Below, piece by piece: positions 29,083 to 39,116 of a stretch of 44,964 nucleotides of DNA. Made by a program: the position numbers and the translations under genes. The first letter of the stretch is position 1; every line of letters begins with the position of its first letter. Source of the stretch: Flavobacteriales bacterium (GTDB lineage: Bacteria; Bacteroidota; Bacteroidia; Flavobacteriales; Schleiferiaceae); the NCBI GenBank assembly GCA_007693635.1, contig REDE01000090.1, positions 1 to 44,964 of the forward strand, given 5' to 3'. The notes under the pieces were generated by a model. That model was not told the DNA's origin. It saw only the letters and a list, made by a program, of their open reading frames with translations, and ran no database searches.

Positions 29083-30263
29083 AAGCTGATTGCCGCAGCG
29101 AGAGTAAGGCTGTAGTTGCTGTAATTATCCCTTATTACCGGTGATATTTGTACGGGAACATTACTCGCGTTAACTAGATTTCTCTCAATATCACCATCAA
29201 GTACGCGAAATTCTGCCCGAATCAGAAGATTATCACGCGGACTGAAGTCGACATTAAGTGAAGAACCATAGATCCTTAAGTCGCGTCGGAATTCAAATAT
29301 GTTCGAAACTTGAGGGCCTTCATACGGTCTAAGAAACCCGGAGTCGCTAAAGTCTCGCGCGTATTCACCTCGAAGGGCCACGGCCCATTTTTCGTTGATT
29401 TCCCGTCGAAGAATCAGGTAGGGCATATGTACATTGTCTCCATCAGTGTGTATGGCGTCGTACCCCAAGAACCATTGCCATTTGTTCAGTGCGTGCTTAA
29501 AGTAGAACCCATTCAACATTCTGTTGCGTGGGCTGACTAATCCTGGGGCATCAGAGGTGTAAAGGAAATTGTAATGTACCTGGACTTTATTTGACCCCAA
29601 TCGCCAGCGCCCCATAATCCCCGGCGCCGATTCTGCGGCTTGTCGGGTAATTGTCTCCCAGCCGTTTACTAAGGCTAATTCCACCATAATTACGTCCGTT
29701 GGGTCGTTCCACCGAGCTCGAATTCCAGATAAAAAATAGGGCGTATTTTCAGCATAAATGCTTCTGGTTAGGGTGGGGTTTTCGGCTCCTTTTACACTTT
29801 CTAATCCAATGCCACTTTCAAAAATCCCCGCTTCTACAAAAGTATTTTTATGGACTTTCCAGCCCACGTAGGCTTGGTAAATTGGCGTCGCCCACAAGGG
29901 TTCGTTAGCCATAATACGCCCGGAATAACTACCAAACATCAAATCGAGTTGAGCGTATACTCCCCGATTGTGATACCTCGACTCGAGAATAAAAGCATTG
30001 GGCGCTATCGTGTTATGTAAATGATGATTGTAAAACCAGTCGTCGCGTATGGCGGAGTTCCCCAAAGAAAAATCATGGTTGTAATATACCTCGGCATAGC
30101 CTGAGAACTTGATTTGTCCTACTAAGGATGAGGGTAATAAGTATATGAATAGCGCAATAAAACCCAGAATTGACTTGTTTGGTAACCAAGATTTTACCTG
30201 GCGTATAAAAGCTTGCAGGTTCATCTGGGAGCAATTGTTCAGACGTTTGGAAGGATTGCGCAT
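29079..30263 (-). CDS. Outer-membrane beta-barrel/porin-like protein
   Basis: FSGYAEVYYNHDFS..., NVDFSPRDNLLIRAEFRVLDG, terminal aromatic LTLAAAISF. Start may be the internal ATG at 30224. Confidence 0.75.
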   Translation of the reverse strand: MRNPSKRLNNCSQMNLQAFIRQVKSWLPNKSILGFIALFIYLLPSSLVGQIKFSGYAEVYYNHDFSLGNSAIRDDWFYNHHLHNTIAPNAFILESRYHNRGVYAQLDLMFGSYSGRIMANEPLWATPIYQAYVGWKVHKNTFVEAGIFESGIGLESVKGAENPTLTRSIYAENTPYFLSGIRARWNDPTDVIMVELALVNGWETITRQAAESAPGIMGRWRLGSNKVQVHYNFLYTSDAPGLVSPRNRMLNGFYFKHALNKWQWFLGYDAIHTDGDNVHMPYLILRREINEKWAVALRGEYARDFSDSGFLRPYEGPQVSNIFEFRRDLRIYGSSLNVDFSPRDNLLIRAEFRVLDGDIERNLVNASNVPVQISPVIRDNYSNYSLTLAAAISF

Positions 30264-30379
30264 TTTTTCTACGAATGTACAAAGTATTTTTGTTTTCTAT
30301 GGGCATATTCCCTGACCGATGTCAGTATTTCAAATTTGGAAGTTGTGTAGCTTTGTCTATATTAATCATCGCTTTAAAA

Positions 30380-31285
30380 ATGAAGTCTACTTGGACAAGC
30401 GCTATTTCTAGAGCAGTTACAACATTACCATCTACAAAAGTTTCTTCTGCTGGTGTGGAAAAACTTCGTGACCCATTCAAAGGTGTTTTTTTGCATCTTA
30501 CTCCTCATTTTGAGCGATTTAAGTTGCGGTGTGTTTATGTTTTTTTGCTTGCGCACTTCTTAAATCATGGATACGCGCAGACGCATAATCTTTGGTTTGG
30601 CGGCGGTTTGCGCTCCGAAGCCCTCCGCGATATGGGTTATTCGCCTTTGGTGTTTTCGGGTTTAGGACTTAGCGGTATGCTGGGTTATGAAAAAAAAGCA
30701 GAATCTAAAGAAACCATTTGGATGCTTAATTATAGTCAAGCTGCGACAAGCAATATTTTTGAGAGAAAGCTTAGAGCAACCAATGTAGGACTACTTAATT
30801 TGAATTTTTACCCCAGAGCGAACAAAAGTTTTTCCTGGGGCTGGTCAAATAATAATGCATTGCATCACAGGTATATCTCTGGTTTTGATAATTTTAATGG
30901 TCGAACAGACGTCTTTACAGCATTTGGACCCGCCGTACAGTTCAAAAAGCAACTGCAGGTTAAAGAACGCAATTTTGTGTTTAGCGCAGTTTCACACATC
31001 CAGCTCCTTGGATTTTACCTCCCGTCGGGATACGTTTCTTCTTTGCCTTCCGGATTTGGCTATGAACCTAACGGTGCATTGAAAGGGTTTTGGCAGTCGA
31101 TTTACCTTTTTTATCCCGGAGGAGCCTTTAATGCTGCTGTTTGGCCTAAATTAGAATGGCAACTCAAAACGGGAAATAGTATTGGACTTCAATACTTCTA
31201 CGAATATACCCGAATGCAAGGTGCTCAAATGCACGAGCGCAGCACTGGTATGTGGTTGTTGAATTTTAGCATGAAGATCAAATGA
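30380..31285 (+). CDS. Hypothetical outer-membrane/secreted protein, first gene of a three-gene overlap-coupled cluster
   Basis: Hydrophobic CVYVFLLAHFLNHGYAQ, followed by a beta-barrel-like sequence ending MWLLNFSMKIK. Start uncertain (30275 or 30380). Confidence 0.6.
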   Translation: MKSTWTSAISRAVTTLPSTKVSSAGVEKLRDPFKGVFLHLTPHFERFKLRCVYVFLLAHFLNHGYAQTHNLWFGGGLRSEALRDMGYSPLVFSGLGLSGMLGYEKKAESKETIWMLNYSQAATSNIFERKLRATNVGLLNLNFYPRANKSFSWGWSNNNALHHRYISGFDNFNGRTDVFTAFGPAVQFKKQLQVKERNFVFSAVSHIQLLGFYLPSGYVSSLPSGFGYEPNGALKGFWQSIYLFYPGGAFNAAVWPKLEWQLKTGNSIGLQYFYEYTRMQGAQMHERSTGMWLLNFSMKIK

Positions 31286-32349
31286 AAAATATCCTTAGCG
31301 CTTTTACACGAAAATATGGCGCCTCAATTTATTCTTTAACGAAGCGAAAGATTATGTTCTTTGTCGTGTTGCTACTGACATTTTCTGGCATAATTTCTTG
31401 TGAAAAAAGTTTTTTAGGTAGCTCCTCTAGCGCTTCAAATTCGGAGGTTTTTGATTTTCTGTGGAATGATATCCGAAATAGGTACTCCTATTTTGAATTG
31501 AAACAGATCGATTGGGACGACTTAAAAGATCGTTATGCTTCATTGATTGACGACGGAATGGATGAATTCGAGCTTTTTGAGGTTTTGGCAGATATGCTTT
31601 TTGAGCTCGAAGATGGTCATGTTAATCTGACCAGCTCTTTCAATCGGAGTCGGAATTGGGATTGGTCGCAAAATTATCCGTTGAATTATAATCAGGGCAT
31701 TATTGATCGCAATTACTTGGGAAAAGACTTTCATATAAGTGGGCCTCTGCGACATCAGGTAATCGACTCTATTTTGTATGTAAATTATCGCTCATTTGCA
31801 GATGAACTGCGACTGCAAGATTTGGACGCTATTGTAAACCGTGCAAAAAATTTAAAAGGCGTAATAGTAGATGTTCGCAGTAATGGTGGTGGTGCGCTGA
31901 ATAATGCATTTAACCTAGCTGGGGCATTTACCGGCGAAAGCTACGTATATGGTAAGGTCAGGATAAAGAATGGCCCCTGTCGTGACTGCTTTTCTTCATG
32001 GACAGACTTGAGGGTTCCTGCAAAAAATGGCAATTGGTTCGATGGGCCTGTAATGGTACTCATTAACCGGTCATCATACAGCTCAACAACCTATTTTGCC
32101 GAAATGATGCGACAAAATCCTAGAGCAACGCTCATTGGAGATTCTACGGGCGGCGGAGGAGGGTCTCCGGTATTTGGGGAGCTACCAAATGGCTGGATGT
32201 ATCGTTTCTCGGCTACACAAGCTATGACAATCGATAATCAGCATTTTGAGCTTGGCATACCCGTTCATTTACCCGTTGAATTGAATCCAAACGATGAAAG
32301 TAAGGGTGAGGATACAATTTTAGAAACCGCTCTTAATCAATTTCGATGA
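31282..32349 (+). CDS. S41 family peptidase, lipoprotein
   Basis: LADMLFELEDGHVNLTS, GVIVDVRSNGGGALNNAF, LINRSSYSSTTYFAEMMR, IGDSTGGGGGSP; lipobox-like IISCEKS. Confidence 0.88.
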   Translation: MKNILSAFTRKYGASIYSLTKRKIMFFVVLLLTFSGIISCEKSFLGSSSSASNSEVFDFLWNDIRNRYSYFELKQIDWDDLKDRYASLIDDGMDEFELFEVLADMLFELEDGHVNLTSSFNRSRNWDWSQNYPLNYNQGIIDRNYLGKDFHISGPLRHQVIDSILYVNYRSFADELRLQDLDAIVNRAKNLKGVIVDVRSNGGGALNNAFNLAGAFTGESYVYGKVRIKNGPCRDCFSSWTDLRVPAKNGNWFDGPVMVLINRSSYSSTTYFAEMMRQNPRATLIGDSTGGGGGSPVFGELPNGWMYRFSATQAMTIDNQHFELGIPVHLPVELNPNDESKGEDTILETALNQFR

Positions 32350-33404
32350 AGGAACTAAATCATAAAAAGCTTAGTACAGCTTTAGAAAAAATAGGTGCGG
32401 ACAAACATATATTTAGCGCCGTTATTAAGGTCGAAAACGGCGATGCTAGCCAGTCGTGGATAGGCTCTACGGGCTCTATGAAGCCCACGGATCAATATTT
32501 TGTAGCCAGTGTGACTAAACTGTATGTCAGTGCGATAATTATTCAATTGATTGAAGAAGGCATTTTGAAGCTTGAGGATAAATTGTCTAAATATTTGTCT
32601 GATTCTATTCTCGACGGACTGCATATATATAAGGGCGTTGACTATTCTCGAGAACTGAATGTTCGTCACCTCATTTCAAATACATCAGGCATTCCTGATT
32701 ATTTTTTTCATAAGGATCAATCGGGTAAAACTGCGGCTGATGATTTGCTGCTCGGGAATGATCAAGCTTGGCCCTTAGAGAAATCCATCGGTTTGGTAAA
32801 GCAACTGAAACCTAATTTTAAACCTGGGGCAAAAGCTGCTTATTCAGACTCAAATTATCAATTGCTTGGGAAGATTATTGAGGTGGTAACAAATTTGTCA
32901 TTTTCGGAAGCATTAGATAAATATGTAGTTTCAAAGCTTGGTTTACAGAACACCTACCTTTACCGAGATATCAAAGATTTAGCACCTGCTCCTTTTTATT
33001 ATGAGGAGAAAAAATTGTGGCTGCCGGCATATATGGCTTCTATAGGTCCAGAGGGTGGCGTAGTTTCGACGGCCAGTGATCAAAACTTTTTTCTCAAAGC
33101 CTTTTTTTCGGGAGCGCTTTTTCCCAAAGAAAGAATCGAGGAATTGAAACAGTGGCGAATGATTTTTCCCCCACCAGGATTGTTTTATTTTGGAATAGGT
33201 TTGGAGAAATTGTTTATTCCTTGGTTTTTTTCACCTTTCAAATACCCTGGGGAAATACTCGGTTTCTGGGGACAAACCGGTTCGTTTTCATTCTATAGTC
33301 CCAAATCGGATTTGTTTTTTTCAGGAACTACAAATCAAATTAATGGACGTGGACATAGAAAAGCAGCCTCATTTATCATAAACACCATTAAGGCAGCTCT
33401 TTAG
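32346..33404 (+). CDS. Serine hydrolase, beta-lactamase/D-Ala-D-Ala carboxypeptidase fold
   Basis: SxxK motif ASVTKLY, YSDSNYQLLGKIIE (YxN-like), HLISNTSGIPDYF; no obvious signal peptide. Confidence 0.9.
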   Translation: MKELNHKKLSTALEKIGADKHIFSAVIKVENGDASQSWIGSTGSMKPTDQYFVASVTKLYVSAIIIQLIEEGILKLEDKLSKYLSDSILDGLHIYKGVDYSRELNVRHLISNTSGIPDYFFHKDQSGKTAADDLLLGNDQAWPLEKSIGLVKQLKPNFKPGAKAAYSDSNYQLLGKIIEVVTNLSFSEALDKYVVSKLGLQNTYLYRDIKDLAPAPFYYEEKKLWLPAYMASIGPEGGVVSTASDQNFFLKAFFSGALFPKERIEELKQWRMIFPPPGLFYFGIGLEKLFIPWFFSPFKYPGEILGFWGQTGSFSFYSPKSDLFFSGTTNQINGRGHRKAASFIINTIKAAL

Positions 33405-33691
33405 AGTGTTTTGTTTGGCGCATCGAGTAGTACGTTTTCACGCAACTATTTTGGCTCTAGCCTCATTCGCGATTGTCAAATAGGTAGCATTCATAATCCA
33501 TTTAGCTTTAGAAAATCAATCAGGGCGATTATTGCCATAGTTTTCTTTACACATGCGTGCCGAAATATTTCGCTGATGGATTTCCCGAATTTCCACGAAT
33601 CCAATATACGTGAATTTGTGGTTAAAAATGGAGTTGAGTGAAAGGGCTTCCTTCTAAGCTTTGGCAGATATCTATGAGTTTGGCACCACAA

Positions 33692-35170
33692 TTAGTAGGA
33701 ATTCACAAAAATTGCCTGATCGATATTCAGCGCTTCAACTTGTAAAGAATCTAATTTGAAAAACACTCCAATCTTTGGTTTTGCACTCATTCCCAGTTGC
33801 TTGAATACCGGGGATTCGGCTTGTTCAATACCTGTAATGATTCGAAATTCGCCTTTATTTTTTGTGGGTTCAATAGCCATTTTATGTGTATGCTGAAATC
33901 CAGGAATGGCGTCCCAAACATCGGTGATGATGATGGCATTTTTCGGAATCTCGTTGGGAAAACAATACGGAAGAAAAAGGCTATTGATCTCGCAGTGGGT
34001 TTGCGTAATCGAGGTTTTTATTTTCGGGTATCGAGCAGTATCGATAAGAGAAATGACCACTAGTAAAGTAAATGCGAGATTTTTTCGTGGAATTTTGTTT
34101 AAAATGATGGGGAGCGCTAAAAGTCCAATCGGATAAAAATGCCGTGCTTCAAAGGAAATGGCCGCCCAACGCATTTGTTGAAGAGCAAAGAATATTGAGA
34201 AGAATAGGAACACTAGAAAAGCTAATTGATGATAAGCACTTCGGGTTTTCAGCGGCAGCATGATGTACGTTGAAAAAAGGCCTAATACAATAAATATGGA
34301 GTACAGTAGGTACTCATGGATTGCGCCAGATTTCCAAGTATTCTCAAGTGCTGACCACAACCAAAATGGACTAGCTATGGGGGCGGCAAACGAATATATC
34401 CATCCGTTCCAATTGTTGTGAGGTAAGTTTCCGTAGCCCTGTTTATCGATATTGGAGGTTGGCGTTTCACCCATTTGCAGAAAGAAGTACCACGCTAAAA
34501 CACCGCACAATACGGTAGGCAAAAGTTGAAGGAAAGTTTGACCTCTGAATATGCGTTGGTGATATTTCCAAATGACCACTGGTATTGCAATTACCACAAA
34601 GGATGCTTTAGCAAAAAGTCCAACAAGTAACCAAACGGGCAAATAACGATGGAATTTTTTCCCTTGTAACGCTTGATGTATAAAGTAGGGTAAAATGCAA
34701 AAAAGCAAGAGATCCCCGCCCATATAAAGCAAGGTATGCCAGTACAGGTTACGATTGAGAACAAGGAGTACAAAAAGCCAACTCCAATGTACTTTGGGGT
34801 AATGTCTTTTCCATAATCGCAGCCAGCCAAAAACTCCAATTAGCAAAGTAATACTAATTGTTATTTTCTGTGCAATAATCCAATTTGTGGTGATGAGGTA
34901 AAATACGAAAGGTATCAGGTATTGACCGGGCGTCCACCAGGCAAGAAAAACGGAGGAAAGCTCATCGGGCTGAACAGGATTAGCGTAGGTCAAGTGGTTG
35001 AATTCGCCTCCTTGTAGCATACTTTGCGCTACGTGTATTCCCCTCAATGCGTCGGCAAAGTTCGGAAGGGGTAATGCCCAAAGTGCAATGAGGAAGCCCA
35101 AAAGGACAACAGCTGAAAGTGCTATCCGCCAGTTCACAATACGAGGGCCTTGAGGATCATAGTCCGGCAA
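33692..35170 (-). CDS. Polytopic membrane protein, probably GT-C type glycosyltransferase-like
   Basis: Many hydrophobic helices; early acidic/loop segment FADALRGIHVAQSML typical of GT39/GT-C-like proteins. Confidence 0.65.
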   Translation of the reverse strand: MPDYDPQGPRIVNWRIALSAVVLLGFLIALWALPLPNFADALRGIHVAQSMLQGGEFNHLTYANPVQPDELSSVFLAWWTPGQYLIPFVFYLITTNWIIAQKITISITLLIGVFGWLRLWKRHYPKVHWSWLFVLLVLNRNLYWHTLLYMGGDLLLFCILPYFIHQALQGKKFHRYLPVWLLVGLFAKASFVVIAIPVVIWKYHQRIFRGQTFLQLLPTVLCGVLAWYFFLQMGETPTSNIDKQGYGNLPHNNWNGWIYSFAAPIASPFWLWSALENTWKSGAIHEYLLYSIFIVLGLFSTYIMLPLKTRSAYHQLAFLVFLFFSIFFALQQMRWAAISFEARHFYPIGLLALPIILNKIPRKNLAFTLLVVISLIDTARYPKIKTSITQTHCEINSLFLPYCFPNEIPKNAIIITDVWDAIPGFQHTHKMAIEPTKNKGEFRIITGIEQAESPVFKQLGMSAKPKIGVFFKLDSLQVEALNIDQAIFVNSY

Positions 35171-36113
35171 TTAAGAAGTACAGAGGCATTCCTAGGGTGA
35201 TATTTACAGGAAAGGTAATGGCAAGTGCCATAGGTAAGTATATTCCGGGATTGGCTTTGGGTGCTGCCATTTTCATAGCGGCAGGAACGGCGATATACGA
35301 TGCACTGGCTACCAGTATAGCAAGCATAAAGCGGTCGCCGACCGAATTGCTAAATCCGTGAGATACCCATGCGGTAATTGATCCATTTACAAGGGGAATT
35401 ATGATGGCGAAGAATGTAGCAGATCTTCCTTCGCGGAAGAAATCGCCTAAGCGCTTTCCACTTTGAATTCCCATATCGAGCAAGAAGATGGCTAGGAAAC
35501 CTTTGAAAATGTCGGTAGTAAAAGGTTTTATTTCGTCGGCTTGGGCATCGTTGGCGAGATAACCGATAATCAAACTCCCTAGTATGAGCAGTACACTTCC
35601 GTTGGTAACTGCATGATGCAGGACTTTGCTGAAGGGCATGGCAACCTCATCGCGGTCGTATTTACGGAGCAATAATACCCCAACGATAATTGCGGGAGCT
35701 TCCATTAGTGCGAGTACAGCAACCATGTGTCCGCCAAACTCTAAATCTTGGCGTTCGAGGTAAGTTATGGCGGTTACAAAAGTCACAGCGCTTACCGAAC
35801 CATAGGCTGCGGCAATGGCTGCGGCATTGGCCACGGAAAACTTCTTCTTGACTACAAAAAATACGATAACGGGCACCAACGACGCCGCGGCGAGTGCGTA
35901 CCCAATGGTTGCTATTACTTCTCCGTCAATGCTGCTATGCGCCAATTCGTGACCTCCTTTGAATCCGATAGCAAAAAGTAAATATATCGAAATGAACTTG
36001 GCGGAATTTTCAGGAATAGCTAAGTCGCTTTTTACCTGAACCGCAAGAATACCCAGTAAAAAGAGCAGTAGGGCAGGATTGGTTAGGTTTTCAATCAACA
36101 AGTCCATGGGCAT
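35157..36113 (-). CDS. Sodium-dependent bicarbonate transport family permease (SbtA-like)
   Basis: LTNPALLLFLLGILAVQVKSDLAIPE, KGGHELA, AAIAAAYGSVSAVTFVTAITYLE, ALMEAPAIIVG, LGMPLYFLIAG. Start set at MPMDLLIENLT. Confidence 0.92.
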   Translation of the reverse strand: MPMDLLIENLTNPALLLFLLGILAVQVKSDLAIPENSAKFISIYLLFAIGFKGGHELAHSSIDGEVIATIGYALAAASLVPVIVFFVVKKKFSVANAAAIAAAYGSVSAVTFVTAITYLERQDLEFGGHMVAVLALMEAPAIIVGVLLLRKYDRDEVAMPFSKVLHHAVTNGSVLLILGSLIIGYLANDAQADEIKPFTTDIFKGFLAIFLLDMGIQSGKRLGDFFREGRSATFFAIIIPLVNGSITAWVSHGFSNSVGDRFMLAILVASASYIAVPAAMKMAAPKANPGIYLPMALAITFPVNITLGMPLYFLIAGL

Positions 36114-36212
36114 AAATATAAATCTTTCTGCAAATGTACTTCGCCAAACACTATCCACGCCCTTAGATGCATAACAATTAATTAATGCAAGGGCACCGTA
36201 TTTAAAGAAAAA

Positions 36213-36234
36213 AGCCGGGCAATTTTGCCCGGCT
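36213..36234 (-). terminator. Rho-independent terminator after isocitrate dehydrogenase
   Basis: Perfect AGCCGGGC-AATTTT-GCCCGGCT stem; minus-strand continuation TTTTTCTTT. Confidence 0.9.
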
Positions 36235-36241
36235 GAGATTA

Positions 36242-37672
36242 TTATTGACCTTGTCCCATTGAAAATCCTGCGACCCCATCAAAATAATAGAGGTGTTCGG
36301 TTTTTATGACATCTACTTTCGCTTGATGACAACGCTGAAGAATATCTAAAACTTTGTCGAAGGTAATGGGGGTTTCGCTTTTAAAGCGACAGCGCCAATG
36401 GTCGGTACAAAAAGTTTCGTCAAAGCCGTTGGGATAAACCTTTATTCCACGATTGGTAATCATGCTTAGAGGAAGGTCGTCGGCGGCTAAATCCCTTAGT
36501 TTGTCACCAATTACATTAGGGTCTTTACCTGGCCAATAGACAAACACATCTACGCCCATCAACTCGCGCTTGGGGTCAGGCTTTCTTTGTGGCTCAGGAA
36601 TCACTAAGGCCTTTCCTCCTGCCAATTTCGCTTCGGGGAAATGACTAGGTTTTTTACCGAGATTAGCTATAACGGCCTCGGAAAATTCTTTGGTCCCGGC
36701 TTTTTGCTTGGAGAGTTCGGAACTATAAATATCAGCGGTGTGAATACCACTTTCAATGGTTACATAAAGCGCATTTTGGATGTTTTCAGCCACATCGCCC
36801 ATTCCTAAATGCTGAAGCATAAGTACGGCGGCCTGAATTAACCCACTGGGATTAGCAATATTTTGTCCGGCAATATCGGGAGCAGATCCGTGAATTGCTT
36901 CGAACATGGCGTAATTCATTCCAATGTTGCTCGATCCAGCCAAACCAACTGATCCTGAAATTTGCCCGGTTATATCAGAGATGATATCACCGTAAAGATT
37001 TGGCATTACAACTACGTCAAAGCGCTCTGGGGTGTCGGCAATGCGGGCGGCTCCAATATCTACGATGTAGTGATCGTTTTGAATATCGGGGTACTCGGGA
37101 GCTATTTCGTCAAAAATTTTGTGAAACATCCCGTCGGTGATCTTCATGATGTTGTCTTTGGAGAAGCAAGTCACCTTCTTGCGATTGTTGGCACGTGCGT
37201 ATTCAAAGGCGTAACGGATGATTTTTTCACAACCTGGACGACTGATAAGCTTCAAGCACTGCGTTACCTCAGGGGTTTGTTGGTGCTCAATGCCGGCATA
37301 TAAATCTTCTTCATTCTCGCGAATGATTACCAAATCCATATCGGGATGAAGTGTTTTTACAAAAGGGTGGAATCCTTTACAAGGGCGAACGTTGGAGTAT
37401 AGTCCTAGTGTTTTTCTAAGGGTAACATTCAAACTTTTATAGCCGCCACCTTGTGGTGTAGTAATTGGCGCCTTGAGGAAAATTTTGTTCTTGGCAATGG
37501 TAGTCCAAGCTTCCGGACGAATTCCCGAGGTGAATCCCGATTCGTACTCTTCTTTCCCAATTTTTATTTCGTCAAACTCAATAGGAGCATTGGCGGCTTT
37601 GAGAATAGCGAGAGTCGCGTCCATAATTTCCGGACCGATTCCGTCACCTTTGGCAATGGTTACACGTGTCAT
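36242..37672 (-). CDS. NADP-dependent isocitrate dehydrogenase, long form with C-terminal extension
   Basis: VTIAKGDGIGPEIMDATLAIL, VIIRENEEDLYAGIEH, VVMPNLYGDIISDITGQISGSVGLAGSSNIG, FEAIHGSAPDIAGQNIANPSG. Confidence 0.95.
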   Translation of the reverse strand: MTRVTIAKGDGIGPEIMDATLAILKAANAPIEFDEIKIGKEEYESGFTSGIRPEAWTTIAKNKIFLKAPITTPQGGGYKSLNVTLRKTLGLYSNVRPCKGFHPFVKTLHPDMDLVIIRENEEDLYAGIEHQQTPEVTQCLKLISRPGCEKIIRYAFEYARANNRKKVTCFSKDNIMKITDGMFHKIFDEIAPEYPDIQNDHYIVDIGAARIADTPERFDVVVMPNLYGDIISDITGQISGSVGLAGSSNIGMNYAMFEAIHGSAPDIAGQNIANPSGLIQAAVLMLQHLGMGDVAENIQNALYVTIESGIHTADIYSSELSKQKAGTKEFSEAVIANLGKKPSHFPEAKLAGGKALVIPEPQRKPDPKRELMGVDVFVYWPGKDPNVIGDKLRDLAADDLPLSMITNRGIKVYPNGFDETFCTDHWRCRFKSETPITFDKVLDILQRCHQAKVDVIKTEHLYYFDGVAGFSMGQGQ

Positions 37673-37785
37673 AGTATTGAGATATTAATTGTGGTTTAAT
37701 TTGGCGGACAAAGAAACAAAACACCGCGCTTCTTTCCGAACATAAATGAATATTTTCGTACTTAAGAAAAGCTTATTATGCTTCC

Positions 37786-39033
37786 TTAGATGCCGACTTC
37801 AACTTGTATTCTCCACATCCAAAATGATCCAGCTGGAAGCAAAGCCGTTGGTGAGAAGCGATTTTCATAAGTAACATCGGTTTGTAATTTCAATCGGTGC
37901 CCTTTTAAATATTTACTAAGGCCAATGGTATATTGATGGATATCGGTCTCAAATTGAGAAATTTGATCTGTGGGATTCATGGAGCTGTAGCGCAGGGCAA
38001 CTTCGTAATTATTAGGCCAAATGTAGCTTGCTTGATAGTTCTGACCGAGCCCGGTATAAATGTACCGAACATCGCCAAGTATATTTTGGGTTACCGGGTC
38101 ATCACTTTCACGATACATCCATTCAATTGCCAGGGCAAATCCACGATATTTTACTAGCCAGTCGGTCGATAGCGTAATCATGCTTCGGGGTTCAAAAAGT
38201 GCTTGACCAATTTGTCCGCCTGTTCGCAGTGTCTGGTCGTTTCGACTGTATGTAAATCCTGCGGAAAGTTTAGGGGTTTGCTCCCGGATGAGGTCGCCCT
38301 CAAAATAGTCTCCAAATTTCTCGAATAGTCCCAACGGTAGTAACTCAACCCTACCTGTGTATGCCAAACCATCGGATGTTGATATAATATTTCTGCCCTC
38401 ACCAGAGGTTATGGCACTACGAAAAACGGCGTAGAAGTTTTTAAAGACGTTTTCGGTATACGCCAGATGAAATCCAAAATCTCGATCGATGTTTAGCTGA
38501 GCGTTGACAATACTTCGATCGACAAATTGCAAGTCGCCAGATGAGTTCACCCGCTGGCGGTTTCCTGGGAGTTTGGTTTGTCCAAAGCCGAGTTGCAATT
38601 TATCATTAACTCGATAGAAAAACATGGCATCACGAACTATGTTTGGAAATTCGGTGTTTTCCCAATCCATATCACCCCGAGTAAATGAGAGTTGGATGAC
38701 GTAAGAAAATTTCGGATTTAGAACGTAGCCGTCGAATCTTAGTCGCAGTCTGCGCACTCGCGCCTCTATCTCCGAAATTTCTTCATCGTTGAATAAAGCT
38801 CCAGCGCGATTTTGCATGCGGAAGCGAAGATTAAACGAAAAAGAGGAGTCCGTAGGGTGTATGCCGATCCCTTGTCCAAAGGTGAAGTAGGGCACTTCGC
38901 TGAAAGCTTGGGGAATGGACTCCATGTAGCGCGCCGTATCTAGCGCGTTGCCTCTAATGGGCACAGGGTAAATTTGTGCGGAAACGGGAAGGTGCCATGC
39001 ACATATTCCAAGAAAAACCAGCCAGCGTATCAT
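37786..39033 (-). CDS. Porin, phosphate-selective O/P-like
   Basis: RVRRLRLRFDGYVLNPKFSYVIQLSFTRGD, NDKLQLGFGQTKLPGNRQRVNSSGDLQFVDRSIVN; C-terminal WMWRIQVEVGI. Confidence 0.88.
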   Translation of the reverse strand: MIRWLVFLGICAWHLPVSAQIYPVPIRGNALDTARYMESIPQAFSEVPYFTFGQGIGIHPTDSSFSFNLRFRMQNRAGALFNDEEISEIEARVRRLRLRFDGYVLNPKFSYVIQLSFTRGDMDWENTEFPNIVRDAMFFYRVNDKLQLGFGQTKLPGNRQRVNSSGDLQFVDRSIVNAQLNIDRDFGFHLAYTENVFKNFYAVFRSAITSGEGRNIISTSDGLAYTGRVELLPLGLFEKFGDYFEGDLIREQTPKLSAGFTYSRNDQTLRTGGQIGQALFEPRSMITLSTDWLVKYRGFALAIEWMYRESDDPVTQNILGDVRYIYTGLGQNYQASYIWPNNYEVALRYSSMNPTDQISQFETDIHQYTIGLSKYLKGHRLKLQTDVTYENRFSPTALLPAGSFWMWRIQVEVGI

Positions 39034-39116
39034 TGGTTGTAGGTAGGCATTTGTATTACTTTATTGTATTTCCGGGACAGGCGCGCATTGGTCTTTGAAA
39101 ATTTTGAAAATCAAAG

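Noticed and set aside
33411-33691. Small ORFs on both strands in the 33405-33691 intergenic gap (76 aa + and 66 aa -)
   Set aside because: Mutually overlapping, no signal peptide or domain, no promoter/RBS support; more likely convergent spacer DNA.
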